Part shown: positions 42,783 through 51,444 of the stretch, piece by piece | Layout: every line of letters starts with the position of its first letter | How positions within the stretch are numbered: the first letter of the stretch is position 1 | NCBI RefSeq assembly: GCF_004564355.1 | Contig: NZ_CP038266.1 | Coordinates: forward strand, 2,976,001-3,040,000 | Length of the DNA stretch: 64,000 nucleotides | Reading direction: 5' to 3' | Origin: Microbacterium wangchenii | GTDB taxonomy: Bacteria; Actinomycetota; Actinomycetes; Actinomycetales; Microbacteriaceae | Translations under genes and position numbers: made by a program | The notes under the pieces: generated by a model | What the model was told of the DNA's origin: nothing | Databases searched by the model: none | What the model saw: only the letters and a program-made list of their open reading frames with translations

Positions 42783-44093
42783 CTACCGCCCGACGCCGAT
42801 CGATTCGGCTTCGGCCTGTGCGGTGTCCAGCGCCTCCTGCGGCGTCGCCCCACCTCGCACGACACGCTCGATCTGCTCGCCGAGGATCTTGCCCACCTGA
42901 TTCCACGTCGGCACCGCCGGGATGGGGACGCCGAACTCCATCGCCGCCCGCACCTCGTCCAGCGCCTCGTCGTCGGCGATGGCGGGGTCATCCCACGCCA
43001 CCTTGACCGTCGGCAGATTGCCCATGAGCCCGAACCACGTCAGCTGGACCTCAGGCTCGGACGCGTACTGCACGAACTTCCAGGCGGCGTCCGCGTTGTC
43101 GGCGTCTTCTGGGACCGCCCAGTTGCCTCCGCCGATGGATGCTGCGCGCTCCCCGTCGGGCCCGGCCGGCGGGACGAGCGCAGCCATGTGCGCGTCGAGC
43201 CACTCCTGACCGTTGGCATCCTTGATCCAGCCGCGCAGCCACGGCCCGTTGAGCACGCCGGCGAGGCGTCCTTCGGTGAGGTAGGCCACGGAGTCCACGG
43301 AGGTCGGACCGTCCGGCGACACGAACCCGTCGGCGAACAAGGAGCTGTAGAACTCCAGCGCCTCCACGTTCTCCGGGGAGTTGATGGTCCAGGCCGAGTT
43401 GTCGTCGTCGATGATCCCCCCGCCGTTCTGGTGCGCGAAGGTATCGAACTGCGCCGCGGTGTACTCGTCGAACGGCACGACGTAGAACCCGAGCGGGTAG
43501 GCGACGCCGGTGTCCTTGAGCGTTCGGGCGAACTCGCGGAGATCGTCCCAGTTCTCGGGGGCGTCCACGCCTGCCGCCTCCGCCAGGTCGGCGCGGTACT
43601 GGAACACGCGCGCGTAGGTGAACCACGGAACGCCGTAGGCGACGTCGTCCACCTGACCGGTCTCCCACACCGACTCGAAGAACGCGCTTTCGTCGACGAG
43701 GCCGTCGGGCACCGGCGCGAAGGCCTCGGTCGCGAACAGGGCGGGCTGGTGCTCGGCGAAGACGTAGATGAGGTCGGGCACCGTGCCGGCGGCGATGGCC
43801 GCCGTCATCTTCGTGACGAAGTCCTCCTCGGGGATCGGCGTCATGTTGATGTCGACGTCCGGATTGTCTTCGATGAAGGCGTCGAACAGCTCGGGCAGTT
43901 CTTCGCCCTCGGCTCCGGCGGCCCACAGTTCTATCGTGCCGGTCGCCGGCCCGTCGCTGACCCCCTCCGATGCGCCGGATGCGCCCGCGCCGTCGTCGGC
44001 TCGACCGCATCCGGCGAGGGTGACCGCGGTGATCGCCACCGCGGCGCCGAGTCCGGCAGCCCGAGACATCCCTGTCTTCGTGGTGCGCATCAT
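42783..44093 (-). CDS. Sugar-type ABC transporter solute-binding lipoprotein
   Basis: A 436-residue lipoprotein with lipobox TLAGC near residue 28, then a family 1 solute-binding domain: GTIELWAAGAEGEELPELF, EEDFVTKMTAAIAAGTVPDLI, AYGVPWFTYARVFQYRADL and WAVPEDADNADAAWKF. The ligand is probably an oligosaccharide or sugar derivative. Two ATG codons (44093 and 44090) are near AAGGA; I use the first. It is divergent from the amidohydrolase gene. Neighbours (oxidoreductase fusion, isomerase) suggest that the imported compound is a glycoside or sugar acid derivative. Confidence 0.9.
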   Translation of the reverse strand: MMRTTKTGMSRAAGLGAAVAITAVTLAGCGRADDGAGASGASEGVSDGPATGTIELWAAGAEGEELPELFDAFIEDNPDVDINMTPIPEEDFVTKMTAAIAAGTVPDLIYVFAEHQPALFATEAFAPVPDGLVDESAFFESVWETGQVDDVAYGVPWFTYARVFQYRADLAEAAGVDAPENWDDLREFARTLKDTGVAYPLGFYVVPFDEYTAAQFDTFAHQNGGGIIDDDNSAWTINSPENVEALEFYSSLFADGFVSPDGPTSVDSVAYLTEGRLAGVLNGPWLRGWIKDANGQEWLDAHMAALVPPAGPDGERAASIGGGNWAVPEDADNADAAWKFVQYASEPEVQLTWFGLMGNLPTVKVAWDDPAIADDEALDEVRAAMEFGVPIPAVPTWNQVGKILGEQIERVVRGGATPQEALDTAQAEAESIGVGR

Positions 44094-44284
44094 TGTCGCT
44101 GTCCTTTCCCTGGTGGTCAGGTGCAGGCCGGGTGCGCAGCGCTGCGGCCCGCCCTCCTGCATTGGATGTTACGTGCGCCGGGGCGCACTTCCGAGGGGAC
44201 ACGGCAACGCGATGCCGCTGCGCTCGACCACTTCGACGCAGGAGCACACAGCCGGCGTTCGCCCTCGATTGCCACGCACGAAGA

Positions 44285-44330
44285 TTGACACACGCCCGGA
44301 CCTTTGTCTACCTTTCAGGCATAAGTCCGG
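44285..44330 (+). promoter_or_regulatory. Promoter with overlapping inverted repeat for the amidohydrolase
   Basis: TTGACA (44285-44290), an 18-base spacer, TACCTT (44309-44314): a good housekeeping promoter. Arms CCGGAC (44296-44301) and GTCCGG (44325-44330) flank the -10 box, suggesting a repressor site. Confidence 0.6.
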
Positions 44331-44367
44331 AGATGCTGAGACACGCCCGATGTGGGGAGGGACGGTC

Positions 44368-45807
44368 ATGACCACAGTGCTCCGGAACGCGTGGGTGGGC
44401 GGTGGTGACGTTCTCGACGTGCGGGTCGAGAACGGGGCCATCACGCAGATCGGCGCAGGCCTGGAGCGGTCGGCCGAGGAGGTGGAACTCGACGGCCGCA
44501 TCCTCCTTCCCGGCATGTGGGACAACCATGTGCATTTCACGCAGTGGGCGATGGTGCAGCAAAGGGTCGACCTGTCGGGGGCGAGGTCCGCCGCCGAGGC
44601 AGCCGCGCTCGTCACCACCGCTCTGGCCGACAGCGCCGAATCTCCGCTGATCGGGTTCGGGTTCCGCGACGGACTGTGGCCGGATGCTCCCACCCGCACC
44701 ACGCTGGATGACGCGGCCGGTCGCCACCCTGTCGTGCTGGTGAGCGCCGACCTCCACACCGCCTGGCTGAACTCGGCGGCCCTCGAGCGGTACGGGCATG
44801 CAGATCACCCCACCGGTCTCCTGCAGGAGGAGCCGGCGTTCGAGGTCACCCGCCGCATCGGCACGGTTCCCGAGGCCACCCTCGATGCATGGGCGGCCAC
44901 TGCGGGCGTGGAGGCCGCGCGGCGGGGTGTCGTCGGTGTCGTCGACCTGGAGATGACATGGAATCTCGACCCCTGGGTCCGGCGCACCGCGAACGGGTTC
45001 GAATCGCTGCGGGTGGAGTTCGGCATCTACACGCGAGACCTCGAGCGTGCCATCGGGATGGGGCTGCGCACAGGAATGGCGATCAACGATCTGGTCACCG
45101 TGGGCGGGTACAAGGTGCTCACGGACGGTTCGCTCAACACCCGCACGGCCTTCTGCCACGACGAATACCCGGGCTTGGAAGGACAGCCGAATTCCCGCGG
45201 ACTGCTCGAAGTGCCGCCCGAGCGGCTCGTCCCGCTGATGCGGCGCGCATCGGAAGCGGGGCTCGTCCCCGACGTGCATGCGATCGGCGACAGAGCGAAC
45301 ACCCTGGCGCTGGACGCCTTCGAAGCCCTCGGGATCGGCGGGCGCATCGAGCACGCCCAGCTCCTCGACGAGTCCGACGTCGGCCGGTTCGCGAAGCTCG
45401 GCGTCGTGGCCAGCGTGCAGCCCGAGCACGCCATGGACGATCGCGACGTGGCCGATCGGTACTGGGCGGGGAAGACTGCTCGCTCCTTCGCGCTGAAGAC
45501 CCTGCTGGATGCCGGTGCGGAGCTGGCGCTGGGTTCGGACGCACCCGTGGCTCCGCTGGATCCGTGGGTGACGCTCGCCGCTGCGGTCGACCGTTCCCGC
45601 GACGGCCGCCCCCCGTGGCATCCGGAGCAGGCGATCAGTGTGGAAGCGGCGCTGGCGGCGTCCACACGCACACGCGTCCAGGTCGGTCAGCCGGCCGACC
45701 TGATCGTCGTCGAACGCGACCCCTTCCACTGCACCTCCGACGAGCTGCGGTCGATGCCGGTGGCTGCCACCATGCTCGGAGGGCGCTTCACCCATCGGAC
45801 GCTGTGA
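44368..45807 (+). CDS. Amidohydrolase family 3 protein (YtcJ-like)
   Basis: A 479-residue metal-dependent hydrolase of the amidohydrolase superfamily. The metal motif HVH is at residues 54-56 (PGMWDNHVHFTQW), later histidines are in VPDVHAIGDRAN and IEHAQ, and the metal Asp is in LGSDAPVAPLDP. YtcJ-type members carry a large insert and have mostly unknown substrates (amides, formamides, lactones). The ATG has GGGAGG eight bases upstream. It is divergent from the importer and convergent with the fusion gene, so it may belong to the same pathway. No signal peptide. Confidence 0.9.
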   Translation: MTTVLRNAWVGGGDVLDVRVENGAITQIGAGLERSAEEVELDGRILLPGMWDNHVHFTQWAMVQQRVDLSGARSAAEAAALVTTALADSAESPLIGFGFRDGLWPDAPTRTTLDDAAGRHPVVLVSADLHTAWLNSAALERYGHADHPTGLLQEEPAFEVTRRIGTVPEATLDAWAATAGVEAARRGVVGVVDLEMTWNLDPWVRRTANGFESLRVEFGIYTRDLERAIGMGLRTGMAINDLVTVGGYKVLTDGSLNTRTAFCHDEYPGLEGQPNSRGLLEVPPERLVPLMRRASEAGLVPDVHAIGDRANTLALDAFEALGIGGRIEHAQLLDESDVGRFAKLGVVASVQPEHAMDDRDVADRYWAGKTARSFALKTLLDAGAELALGSDAPVAPLDPWVTLAAAVDRSRDGRPPWHPEQAISVEAALAASTRTRVQVGQPADLIVVERDPFHCTSDELRSMPVAATMLGGRFTHRTL

Positions 45808-45810
45808 CCT

Positions 45811-45832
45811 GTCCCCCGCCGGCTGCGGGGAC
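45811..45832. terminator. Hairpin between convergent genes
   Basis: GTCCCCCGC pairs with GCGGGGAC (one bulged C) around CGGCT, just after the amidohydrolase stop and six bases before the fusion gene's stop. No T-run. Confidence 0.5.
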
Positions 45833-45837
45833 GACCC

Positions 45838-47817
45838 CTACGCCTCGCGGATGTCGAGCCACGCGATCGTGGCGTCGTCCAGGTCGATGTCCAGCGCTGC
45901 CGTCGAGGTTCTCGTCTCAGCGAGAGTGCGCGGCCCGATCAGGGCGAACGTGGGGAACTTCTGCGTCAACACGTAGGCGAGGGCGACCGCAGTCGGGGAG
46001 ACGCCGAGGTTGTCCGCGAGTTCTCGCACACGCCGGAGCCTTTCGAAGTTCTGCTCGCTGTAGTAGCACTCCACCAGGATCGGATCGGACAGGTCGGCGG
46101 GGTCGGCGCGGCTGAAGAACCCCCGCGCACCCGAAGCCCACGCGAACAGCGGGATCTGAGCCTCCTCGAGCCACCGCTTGGACGCGCTGTCGGTGACGTG
46201 CCGACTCCCAGGGAAGGGCAGTGCATAGGCTTCCGCGAGCCCGAAGTGATTGCTCAGCGCCGTGAAGCCCTGCGTGCCGTTCGCCCGCGCGTACTCGTTG
46301 GCGGCGTCGAAGCGTTCCCTGCTCCAGTTCGATCCGCCGAAGGCACGGATGGCCCCGGCTCGGTGGTAGCGGTCGAGGACGTCCACGAACTCCCCCACGG
46401 GGATCTCTTCGTTGTCGCGGTGCATGAAGTACAGGTCCAGGTGGTCCGTCTGAAGATCCTCGAGGGTCTCCAGCAGCTGGGACTCCAGATTCTCCGGATC
46501 GCAGTAGGGCGTGTGCGCGCCCTTCCCGATCACGAACACCTCCTCACGCACGCCCCGATTGGCCATCCACTGCCCGAACAGCTTCTGCTGCAGCCGATCG
46601 CCGTACTCATACGCGGTGTCGAACGCGTTCCCGCCGCGCTCGAAGAAGTCATCGAACACGACGCTCGCGAACCCGAGGTCGCGCTGGTTGTCGCAGCCGA
46701 AGACGAGACGCGAAATGGGCTTGTCCACGCCGGGGATCGTCCCGTAGGTCATCGAGTGGTCTCCGCGGACGAGGGGCCGCCTGCCGACAGTGGGGATGAA
46801 CGCGTCGTCGTGTTCGAACGGGTAGCGGACGCCGGCCGCGGCCCGCCACCGGGCGAGGAGCTGCGCCAGCGCGATGGCTGTGCTCGCCGCATCCGGCGAG
46901 AAACCGGCTTCGGCGGCAGTGTGGACCGCGTCGGCCTCCCGCGCATACACCGCGGCCGGCTCGCACACCACGGCGCGTCGCCCCTCACCGGCGCGCGCCA
47001 CCGTGAAGGTCGGCCGCTCGCCGGGCAGGACGGTCCAGGGCTGGGAAACCTCGATGACGCCCTCCGAGCCCCAGATCCGCAGCGGCGGAGTGTCCTCGAG
47101 CGAGATGGCGCTCGTCAGGTGGGCGGTGATGCCGTCGGCGAAGGTCAGCGAAGCGGTCGACCATTGATCGACCCCCGAGGGGTGCAGGGACGCCCGAGCG
47201 GTCAGCGTGACCGGATCGGGTTTGCGGCCGGTCGCGGAGACGACGGCCTGTGCCATCGAGGCCGCGTACCCGCCCACGTCGAGGATCGCTCCCCCGGCGA
47301 CCTCGGGGTCGAACAGCCGGCCCGCGGGGTTGCCCGCCTGGAAGAGATACCCGGCCTCGATGTGCTGCAGGTCGCCGATCTCCCCCTCGGCGACGCGACG
47401 CAGGACCTCTTCGGTCTGGGGGTGGTACCGGTACATGTACGCCTCGACGAGCGCCACGTCCGCTCGCCGGGCAGCCTCGTGCACAGCCATCGCCTCAGCG
47501 AACGTGACGGTCAGCGGCTGCTCGCACAGGACGTGCTTGCCCGCTTCGGCGGCCCGCACGCTCCACACGGCGTGCTCTGTGTGCACGGTGGAGACGTACA
47601 CCGCGTCGATCCCGGGATCGGCGATCAGCTCCTCGTACGACCCGTAGGCACGCGTCTGCGCTGATCCGTGTCGTGCAGCGAACGCCGCGGCGCGGGTGCC
47701 GTCGCGGCTGCCCACGGCGGCAAGCCGCCCGGACGCGCTGAGCGGCAACTGCTCGGCGAAGCGTTCGGCGACCTCTCCCAGGCCGAGAATTCCCCACCTG
47801 AACACCGTCGCGCTCAT
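45838..47817 (-). CDS. Fused Gfo/Idh/MocA oxidoreductase and aldo/keto reductase
   Basis: A 659-residue two-domain protein. Residues 1-345 are a Gfo/Idh/MocA-type NAD(P)-dependent dehydrogenase: Rossmann GILGLGEVAERF, then EQPLT at the conserved EKP position (Gln replaces the catalytic Lys) and EAYMYRYHPQ. Residues 350-659 are an aldo/keto reductase with the full tetrad: Asp and Tyr in FDTAYEYGD, Lys in IGKGAH, His in LYFMHRDN. The join follows PTVGRRPLVRGDHSM. The fused reductase is fully equipped; the first half may bind NAD(P) but have altered chemistry. The isomerase gene lies 28 bases upstream, same strand. It plausibly oxidises and reduces sugar carbonyls in sequence. Confidence 0.9.
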   Translation of the reverse strand: MSATVFRWGILGLGEVAERFAEQLPLSASGRLAAVGSRDGTRAAAFAARHGSAQTRAYGSYEELIADPGIDAVYVSTVHTEHAVWSVRAAEAGKHVLCEQPLTVTFAEAMAVHEAARRADVALVEAYMYRYHPQTEEVLRRVAEGEIGDLQHIEAGYLFQAGNPAGRLFDPEVAGGAILDVGGYAASMAQAVVSATGRKPDPVTLTARASLHPSGVDQWSTASLTFADGITAHLTSAISLEDTPPLRIWGSEGVIEVSQPWTVLPGERPTFTVARAGEGRRAVVCEPAAVYAREADAVHTAAEAGFSPDAASTAIALAQLLARWRAAAGVRYPFEHDDAFIPTVGRRPLVRGDHSMTYGTIPGVDKPISRLVFGCDNQRDLGFASVVFDDFFERGGNAFDTAYEYGDRLQQKLFGQWMANRGVREEVFVIGKGAHTPYCDPENLESQLLETLEDLQTDHLDLYFMHRDNEEIPVGEFVDVLDRYHRAGAIRAFGGSNWSRERFDAANEYARANGTQGFTALSNHFGLAEAYALPFPGSRHVTDSASKRWLEEAQIPLFAWASGARGFFSRADPADLSDPILVECYYSEQNFERLRRVRELADNLGVSPTAVALAYVLTQKFPTFALIGPRTLAETRTSTAALDIDLDDATIAWLDIREA

Positions 47818-47845
47818 GGGAGCTCCCCTCCGAAACAGTCGGCGT

Positions 47846-48724
47846 TCAGGCGCGCGATTCCAGCTCCGTGCCGCGCAGACGGCTGAACGCGTCTCGGCTG
47901 ATGCGCGCGGATTCGAGATCTTCGTTCGTGCTGAAGTCCTGCTCCAGCACCATGCAGCGGAAGGATGGCAGCTCGGCCAGCGTCGTGATGATGTCCTGGA
48001 TGGGGAGGGTCCCCGTTCCGATCTCCACGAAGGACAACGGGTTCTTGACCTCCAGGAAGCGTTCCAGCGTGATGTTCTCGCGCGGATCGACGATGCCGTC
48101 GTAGAGGTTCAGAGGTTCAGAGAAGTCACGAGGGAAGTCCTTCTGATGGGTGAGGATCACGCGGTCGGCATACCGGTGGATCCACTCGAGCGGATCGTGG
48201 CCGCCGCGATACACCCAGAACGTGTCCATCTCGATCTTCACGAGCGCAGGATCGGTGTGCTCCAGGATCAGCTCGTACACGGGTGTGCCGTCGAATTCCT
48301 GGAACTCCTGGAAGTGATTGTGGTAGTAGAAGACCATCCCGCGCTGGGCGCACAGCTCCCCCACGCGATTGAACGCGTCTGCGCGCCGCTTGACGTAGTC
48401 GATGTCGCCATACGGGTAGAACTCGATGTCGCATCCGATGCCCGGACTGCCGATGCCGGCATGGAAGTCGAGCGTCGGCCCCAGCTGGGAGAGGTCGAGG
48501 GGATTGATGTGACTCCCGACGATCGAGAGCCCGTTGGCCTCGAGGACCGCAGCCAGGCGATCGACCGAGATCCCGAACCCGATCCCCGGATCGGTGTCTG
48601 CTTCGTGATTGGCGCCTTCCACGCGGGTGAACCCGAGTCCGGCCAGGCGCGCCAGCGTCCCCTCGGGATCCACGGCCATCGCGTTGCGCACGGAGTACAG
48701 CTGAATGCCGACCTCGACGCTCAT
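47846..48724 (-). CDS. Sugar phosphate isomerase/epimerase-type TIM barrel
   Basis: A 292-residue AP-endonuclease-2/xylose-isomerase-like barrel. Candidate metal ligands: VFYYHNHFQEF, KIEMDTFWVYRGG, HQKDFPRDF and the final EIGTGTLPI. Members include epimerases, dehydratases and keto-sugar-modifying enzymes such as E. coli YcjR. It starts MSVEVGIQLYSVR, typical of the family. It is cotranscribed with the fusion gene downstream and divergent from the ROK gene. This is the usual pairing of a Gfo/Idh dehydrogenase and an isomerase in 3-keto-glycoside pathways. Confidence 0.88.
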   Translation of the reverse strand: MSVEVGIQLYSVRNAMAVDPEGTLARLAGLGFTRVEGANHEADTDPGIGFGISVDRLAAVLEANGLSIVGSHINPLDLSQLGPTLDFHAGIGSPGIGCDIEFYPYGDIDYVKRRADAFNRVGELCAQRGMVFYYHNHFQEFQEFDGTPVYELILEHTDPALVKIEMDTFWVYRGGHDPLEWIHRYADRVILTHQKDFPRDFSEPLNLYDGIVDPRENITLERFLEVKNPLSFVEIGTGTLPIQDIITTLAELPSFRCMVLEQDFSTNEDLESARISRDAFSRLRGTELESRA

Positions 48725-48781
48725 GATTGCCCTTCCTCCGCACCGGACGGACCGTCCACGTGAATGCTGGCACGCTTATGT

Positions 48782-48793
48782 CTTGTAAACAAG
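48782..48793. promoter_or_regulatory. Palindrome between the isomerase and ROK genes
   Basis: CTTGTAAACAAG: arms CTTGT and ACAAG around AA, 57 bases ahead of the isomerase start and 116 ahead of the ROK gene. Likely operator of the ROK regulator (inference). Confidence 0.4.
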
Positions 48794-48909
48794 CAAAAGC
48801 TCTTCCCTTCGCGGAAATTTGAGGCAATCAGGCACCCACAACGGATGCAGCGGCTCGCTGCCGGCATGAAGGCCGCCTCGTCGGACTGATCGGTGCGTAA
48901 ACTCCCGAC

Positions 48910-50139
48910 ATGAGCCACCCTCAGGACGCCGTGGGCCTTGATGCCGGCGCAGTGGACCTGCTCAAGCTCCTGGCGGACCGCACCCCTCGGACACGAGCCG
49001 AGATCGCTCGCCTCACGGGCGCATCGCGTTCGACGGTCTTCAACCGGATCAACGCTCTGCGCAGAGCCGGACTCGTCGCGGCAGTCGGCGAGGGATCATC
49101 GACCGGGGGCCGACCATCCACGAGGTTCGCCCTCAACGACCGGGCGCGCACGGTGGGCGCCATGCAGATCGGGCGCCGACACTGCACGGTCGCGGTCGCC
49201 GACCTCGGAAGCGGGATCCTGGCTCGCGAGCGATTCGACATCCGACTCAGCGACGGGCCGGAGGTCGTGCTGGACCGCGCAGCGGAGGAGCTCGAACGGC
49301 TCATCCGGGAATTGCCGGCCGAGTACGGGCCCGTCGCGGTCATCACGGTCGGGGTCTCGAGCCCGATCGATCCCACGACCGGACTCATCTTCAACGTGAG
49401 CCCCATGCCGAACTGGTCCGCCTTCGCGCTCGAGCCGTGGCTGCGGGCGCGATTCGCCGTCGACATCCTCATCGACAATGACGCCACCCTGATGGCGATC
49501 GGCGAGCAAGCCGCGCACTATCCGTCGGCCGAGGACCTCATGTTCGTCACGGCCTCCAACGGAATCGGCCTCGGGCTCATCCTCCGGGGATCCGCCTACT
49601 CCGGTGCTCACGGCCTCGCCGGCGACATCGGCCACCTCCCGGTGCGTCGCCCCGACGCCGACGTTCCGTGCAACTGCGGCAACACCGGATGCCTCGTCGC
49701 CGTGGCGAGCTCGGATGCCATCTTCAGCGAGCTCCGCTCGCGGGGGGTGCAGGCGGAGAACGCCCAGGACCTGTTCGCCCTCGTCCGCGACGGCGACGTC
49801 ACGACGGCGCATGTGCTCCGTCGTGCCGGACGCGACCTCGGCGATGTCCTCACCTCCTGCGTGACGCTGCTCAATCCCTCGGTGCTGGTCGTCGGAGGAT
49901 TCCTCGCGTTCGCCGGCGACCACCTGATGGCAGGAATACGCGAGGTGCTCTTCGCCCGCTCCATCCCCCACATCACCGACAGCCTGACGATCGCGAAGAC
50001 GCAGACCGAGCGTGATGCCAGCATCACGGGCGCAGCCATCCACGGGGCCCTGTGGACCCTGCGTCAGGAGAACATCACACGATTGCTCGCCACGGCGCCG
50101 GCCGGTGGCGCGCGGCAGGCATCCACCGCCGCCGGCTGA
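48910..50139 (+). CDS. ROK family transcriptional regulator
   Basis: A 409-residue ROK repressor. N-terminal winged helix-turn-helix (RAEIARLTGASRSTVFNRINAL) and a C-terminal sugar-kinase-like domain with the ROK zinc cysteines CNCGNTGCL and IGHLPV. The ATP-binding DxGxT phosphate loop of true kinases is replaced (QIGRRHCTVAVADLGSG), so it is a regulator rather than a kinase. It is divergent from the isomerase-fusion operon and likely controls it and the importer in response to a sugar. Confidence 0.9.
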   Translation: MSHPQDAVGLDAGAVDLLKLLADRTPRTRAEIARLTGASRSTVFNRINALRRAGLVAAVGEGSSTGGRPSTRFALNDRARTVGAMQIGRRHCTVAVADLGSGILARERFDIRLSDGPEVVLDRAAEELERLIRELPAEYGPVAVITVGVSSPIDPTTGLIFNVSPMPNWSAFALEPWLRARFAVDILIDNDATLMAIGEQAAHYPSAEDLMFVTASNGIGLGLILRGSAYSGAHGLAGDIGHLPVRRPDADVPCNCGNTGCLVAVASSDAIFSELRSRGVQAENAQDLFALVRDGDVTTAHVLRRAGRDLGDVLTSCVTLLNPSVLVVGGFLAFAGDHLMAGIREVLFARSIPHITDSLTIAKTQTERDASITGAAIHGALWTLRQENITRLLATAPAGGARQASTAAG

Positions 50140-50143
50140 TCCG

Positions 50144-50665
50144 TCAGCCGGCGGACGGCGTGCGGCCACCCACGTCGCGGGCCAGGGGCGCCAGGATACC
50201 GCCGGCATCCACCCCCGGCAGCAGCTTCGCGACCAGTCGGTCGAGCTGTGCCAGGTCGTGATCATCGAGCCGGTCGAAGAACAGCTCGTGCACGGCCGCG
50301 AGGTACCCCGGTGCAGCGGTGCGGAACAGCTCCTCTCCCCGGTCGGTGAGGGTGGCGACGGCGACCCGCCCGTCTTGCGTCGAGCGACTCCGCGCCACCC
50401 GCCCGTCGGACTCCAGCCTCGACACCACGTGCGACAGGCGCGAGAGCGACGAGGCCATCAGGACGGCCAGGCGCGACATCGGCATGGAGCGGTCCTCGCT
50501 GAGGTGGAGGTGGTTCAGGACGAGGAACTCGAACTGACCGATTCCCTGCTGGGCGAGCAGGCGGGAGTTCAGCTCCGCCGGGATGCCGTGCGCGACGATG
50601 GCGAAGCGGATCCACGCGGTGCGTTGCAGCACGCTCAGTTCGGGGCCCAGCGGTTCATTCGTCAT
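50144..50665 (-). CDS. MarR-family regulator
   Basis: A 173-residue MarR-type factor (winged helix: SRLAVLMASSLSRLSHVVSRLESDGRV; wing RSTQDGRVAVATLTDRG). The ATG at 50665 is preceded by GTG and a weak ribosome site. A TTGA-N4-TCAA palindrome lies 17 bases upstream. It is divergent from the DUF6069 protein and converges with the ROK gene with four bases between. Possibly autoregulated; inducer unknown. Confidence 0.88.
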   Translation of the reverse strand: MTNEPLGPELSVLQRTAWIRFAIVAHGIPAELNSRLLAQQGIGQFEFLVLNHLHLSEDRSMPMSRLAVLMASSLSRLSHVVSRLESDGRVARSRSTQDGRVAVATLTDRGEELFRTAAPGYLAAVHELFFDRLDDHDLAQLDRLVAKLLPGVDAGGILAPLARDVGGRTPSAG

Positions 50666-50681
50666 CACCCCAGCATAAACG

Positions 50682-50693
50682 TTGACGCTTCAA
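50682..50693. promoter_or_regulatory. MarR-type operator candidate
   Basis: TTGACGCTTCAA: arms TTGA and TCAA around four bases, between the divergent MarR and DUF6069 genes. This is the common MarR half-site form. Confidence 0.5.
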
Positions 50694-50747
50694 GTATTCG
50701 GCCGTATCGTCGGTGCCCAACGCAGCGGATGTCCAGGGAGGAACGTG

Positions 50748-51176
50748 ATGGGAACGAACAGCGAGGTCGATGTGTCCGTGTCACGCGGGCAGCGCAGGGC
50801 GTACCGCGCGCTGGCCGTGGCCGTGTCCGTGTGCGCGGCGCTGCTCGTGTGGGTGATCGCCTGGGCCGGCGGAGGCGGTCTCGAGGTCACGAGTCCGGCG
50901 GCCGGCACGCTTCGCATCGGAGCCGCCCTGGTCGTGGCGAGCGCACTCCCCCTGGCCCTCGCGGCATGGGGCGCCCTCGCACTGGCGGAGCGATTCACCC
51001 CCCGCCCACGGCGGGTGTGGACCGCGGTGGCCGTCGCCGTGCTGCTGCTGTCCCTGCCGCCGCTGCTCTTCCTGGAGGCGACGGACGCGACCAAGCTGAC
51101 ACTGGCGCTCATGCACGTGGTGACCGGCGTCGTCCTGATCGCGATGCTCCGTCGCAGCGCACGCCCCACGCGGTGA
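50748..51176 (+). CDS. DUF6069-type four-helix membrane protein
   Basis: A 142-residue protein with four membrane helices (RALAVAVSVCAALLVWVIAW, ALVVASALPLALAAWGALAL, VAVAVLLLSLPPLLFL, ALMHVVTGVVLIAM) and a short polar N-terminus. It matches the DUF6069 family of unknown function, often beside MarR/TetR regulators. The ATG has GGGAGG six bases upstream. Divergent from the MarR gene, which probably regulates it. Confidence 0.75.
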   Translation: MGTNSEVDVSVSRGQRRAYRALAVAVSVCAALLVWVIAWAGGGGLEVTSPAAGTLRIGAALVVASALPLALAAWGALALAERFTPRPRRVWTAVAVAVLLLSLPPLLFLEATDATKLTLALMHVVTGVVLIAMLRRSARPTR

Positions 51177-51194
51177 GTGGCGCTCCTGCGACGA

Positions 51195-51332
51195 TCAGTC
51201 GTCGCCGGAGCCGGCGCCGTCCGCGCCGGACTCCATCTGCTCCTGCGGAGCCGCCGGCGGCTCGACGATCTGCTGCTCCGCCACGACGTCGTCGTGCCGG
51301 TCGTCGGGTGCGCTCTTCTCCGTGTTCGCCAT
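51195..51332 (-). CDS. Small acidic protein, 45 aa, unknown function
   Basis: MANTEKSAPDDRHDDVV opens a 45-residue protein rich in Asp, Glu, Gln and Pro (QQIVEPPAAPQEQ) and ending GAGSGDD. It is probably disordered. A GGGGG stretch directly precedes the ATG. It is similar in size and composition to the proteins at 368-505 and 52655-52807. The coding call rests on the start, size and composition; conservation is unverified. Confidence 0.45.
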   Translation of the reverse strand: MANTEKSAPDDRHDDVVAEQQIVEPPAAPQEQMESGADGAGSGDD

Positions 51333-51444
51333 CCCCCGAGCGTAAGGAGGTCACGGCACCGGGCACGGGGGCTTGACGCGCACGCGGAGGATCCATCCGA
51401 CCCGCTCGCGGATGCCAGGATGAATCAGTGAGCGGAGCGAGGAC

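Noticed and set aside
45838..47817. Sequencing error joining two separate genes
   Set aside because: The frame is continuous with consistent codon use, and the join lies in a plausible linker with no leftover start or stop signals.
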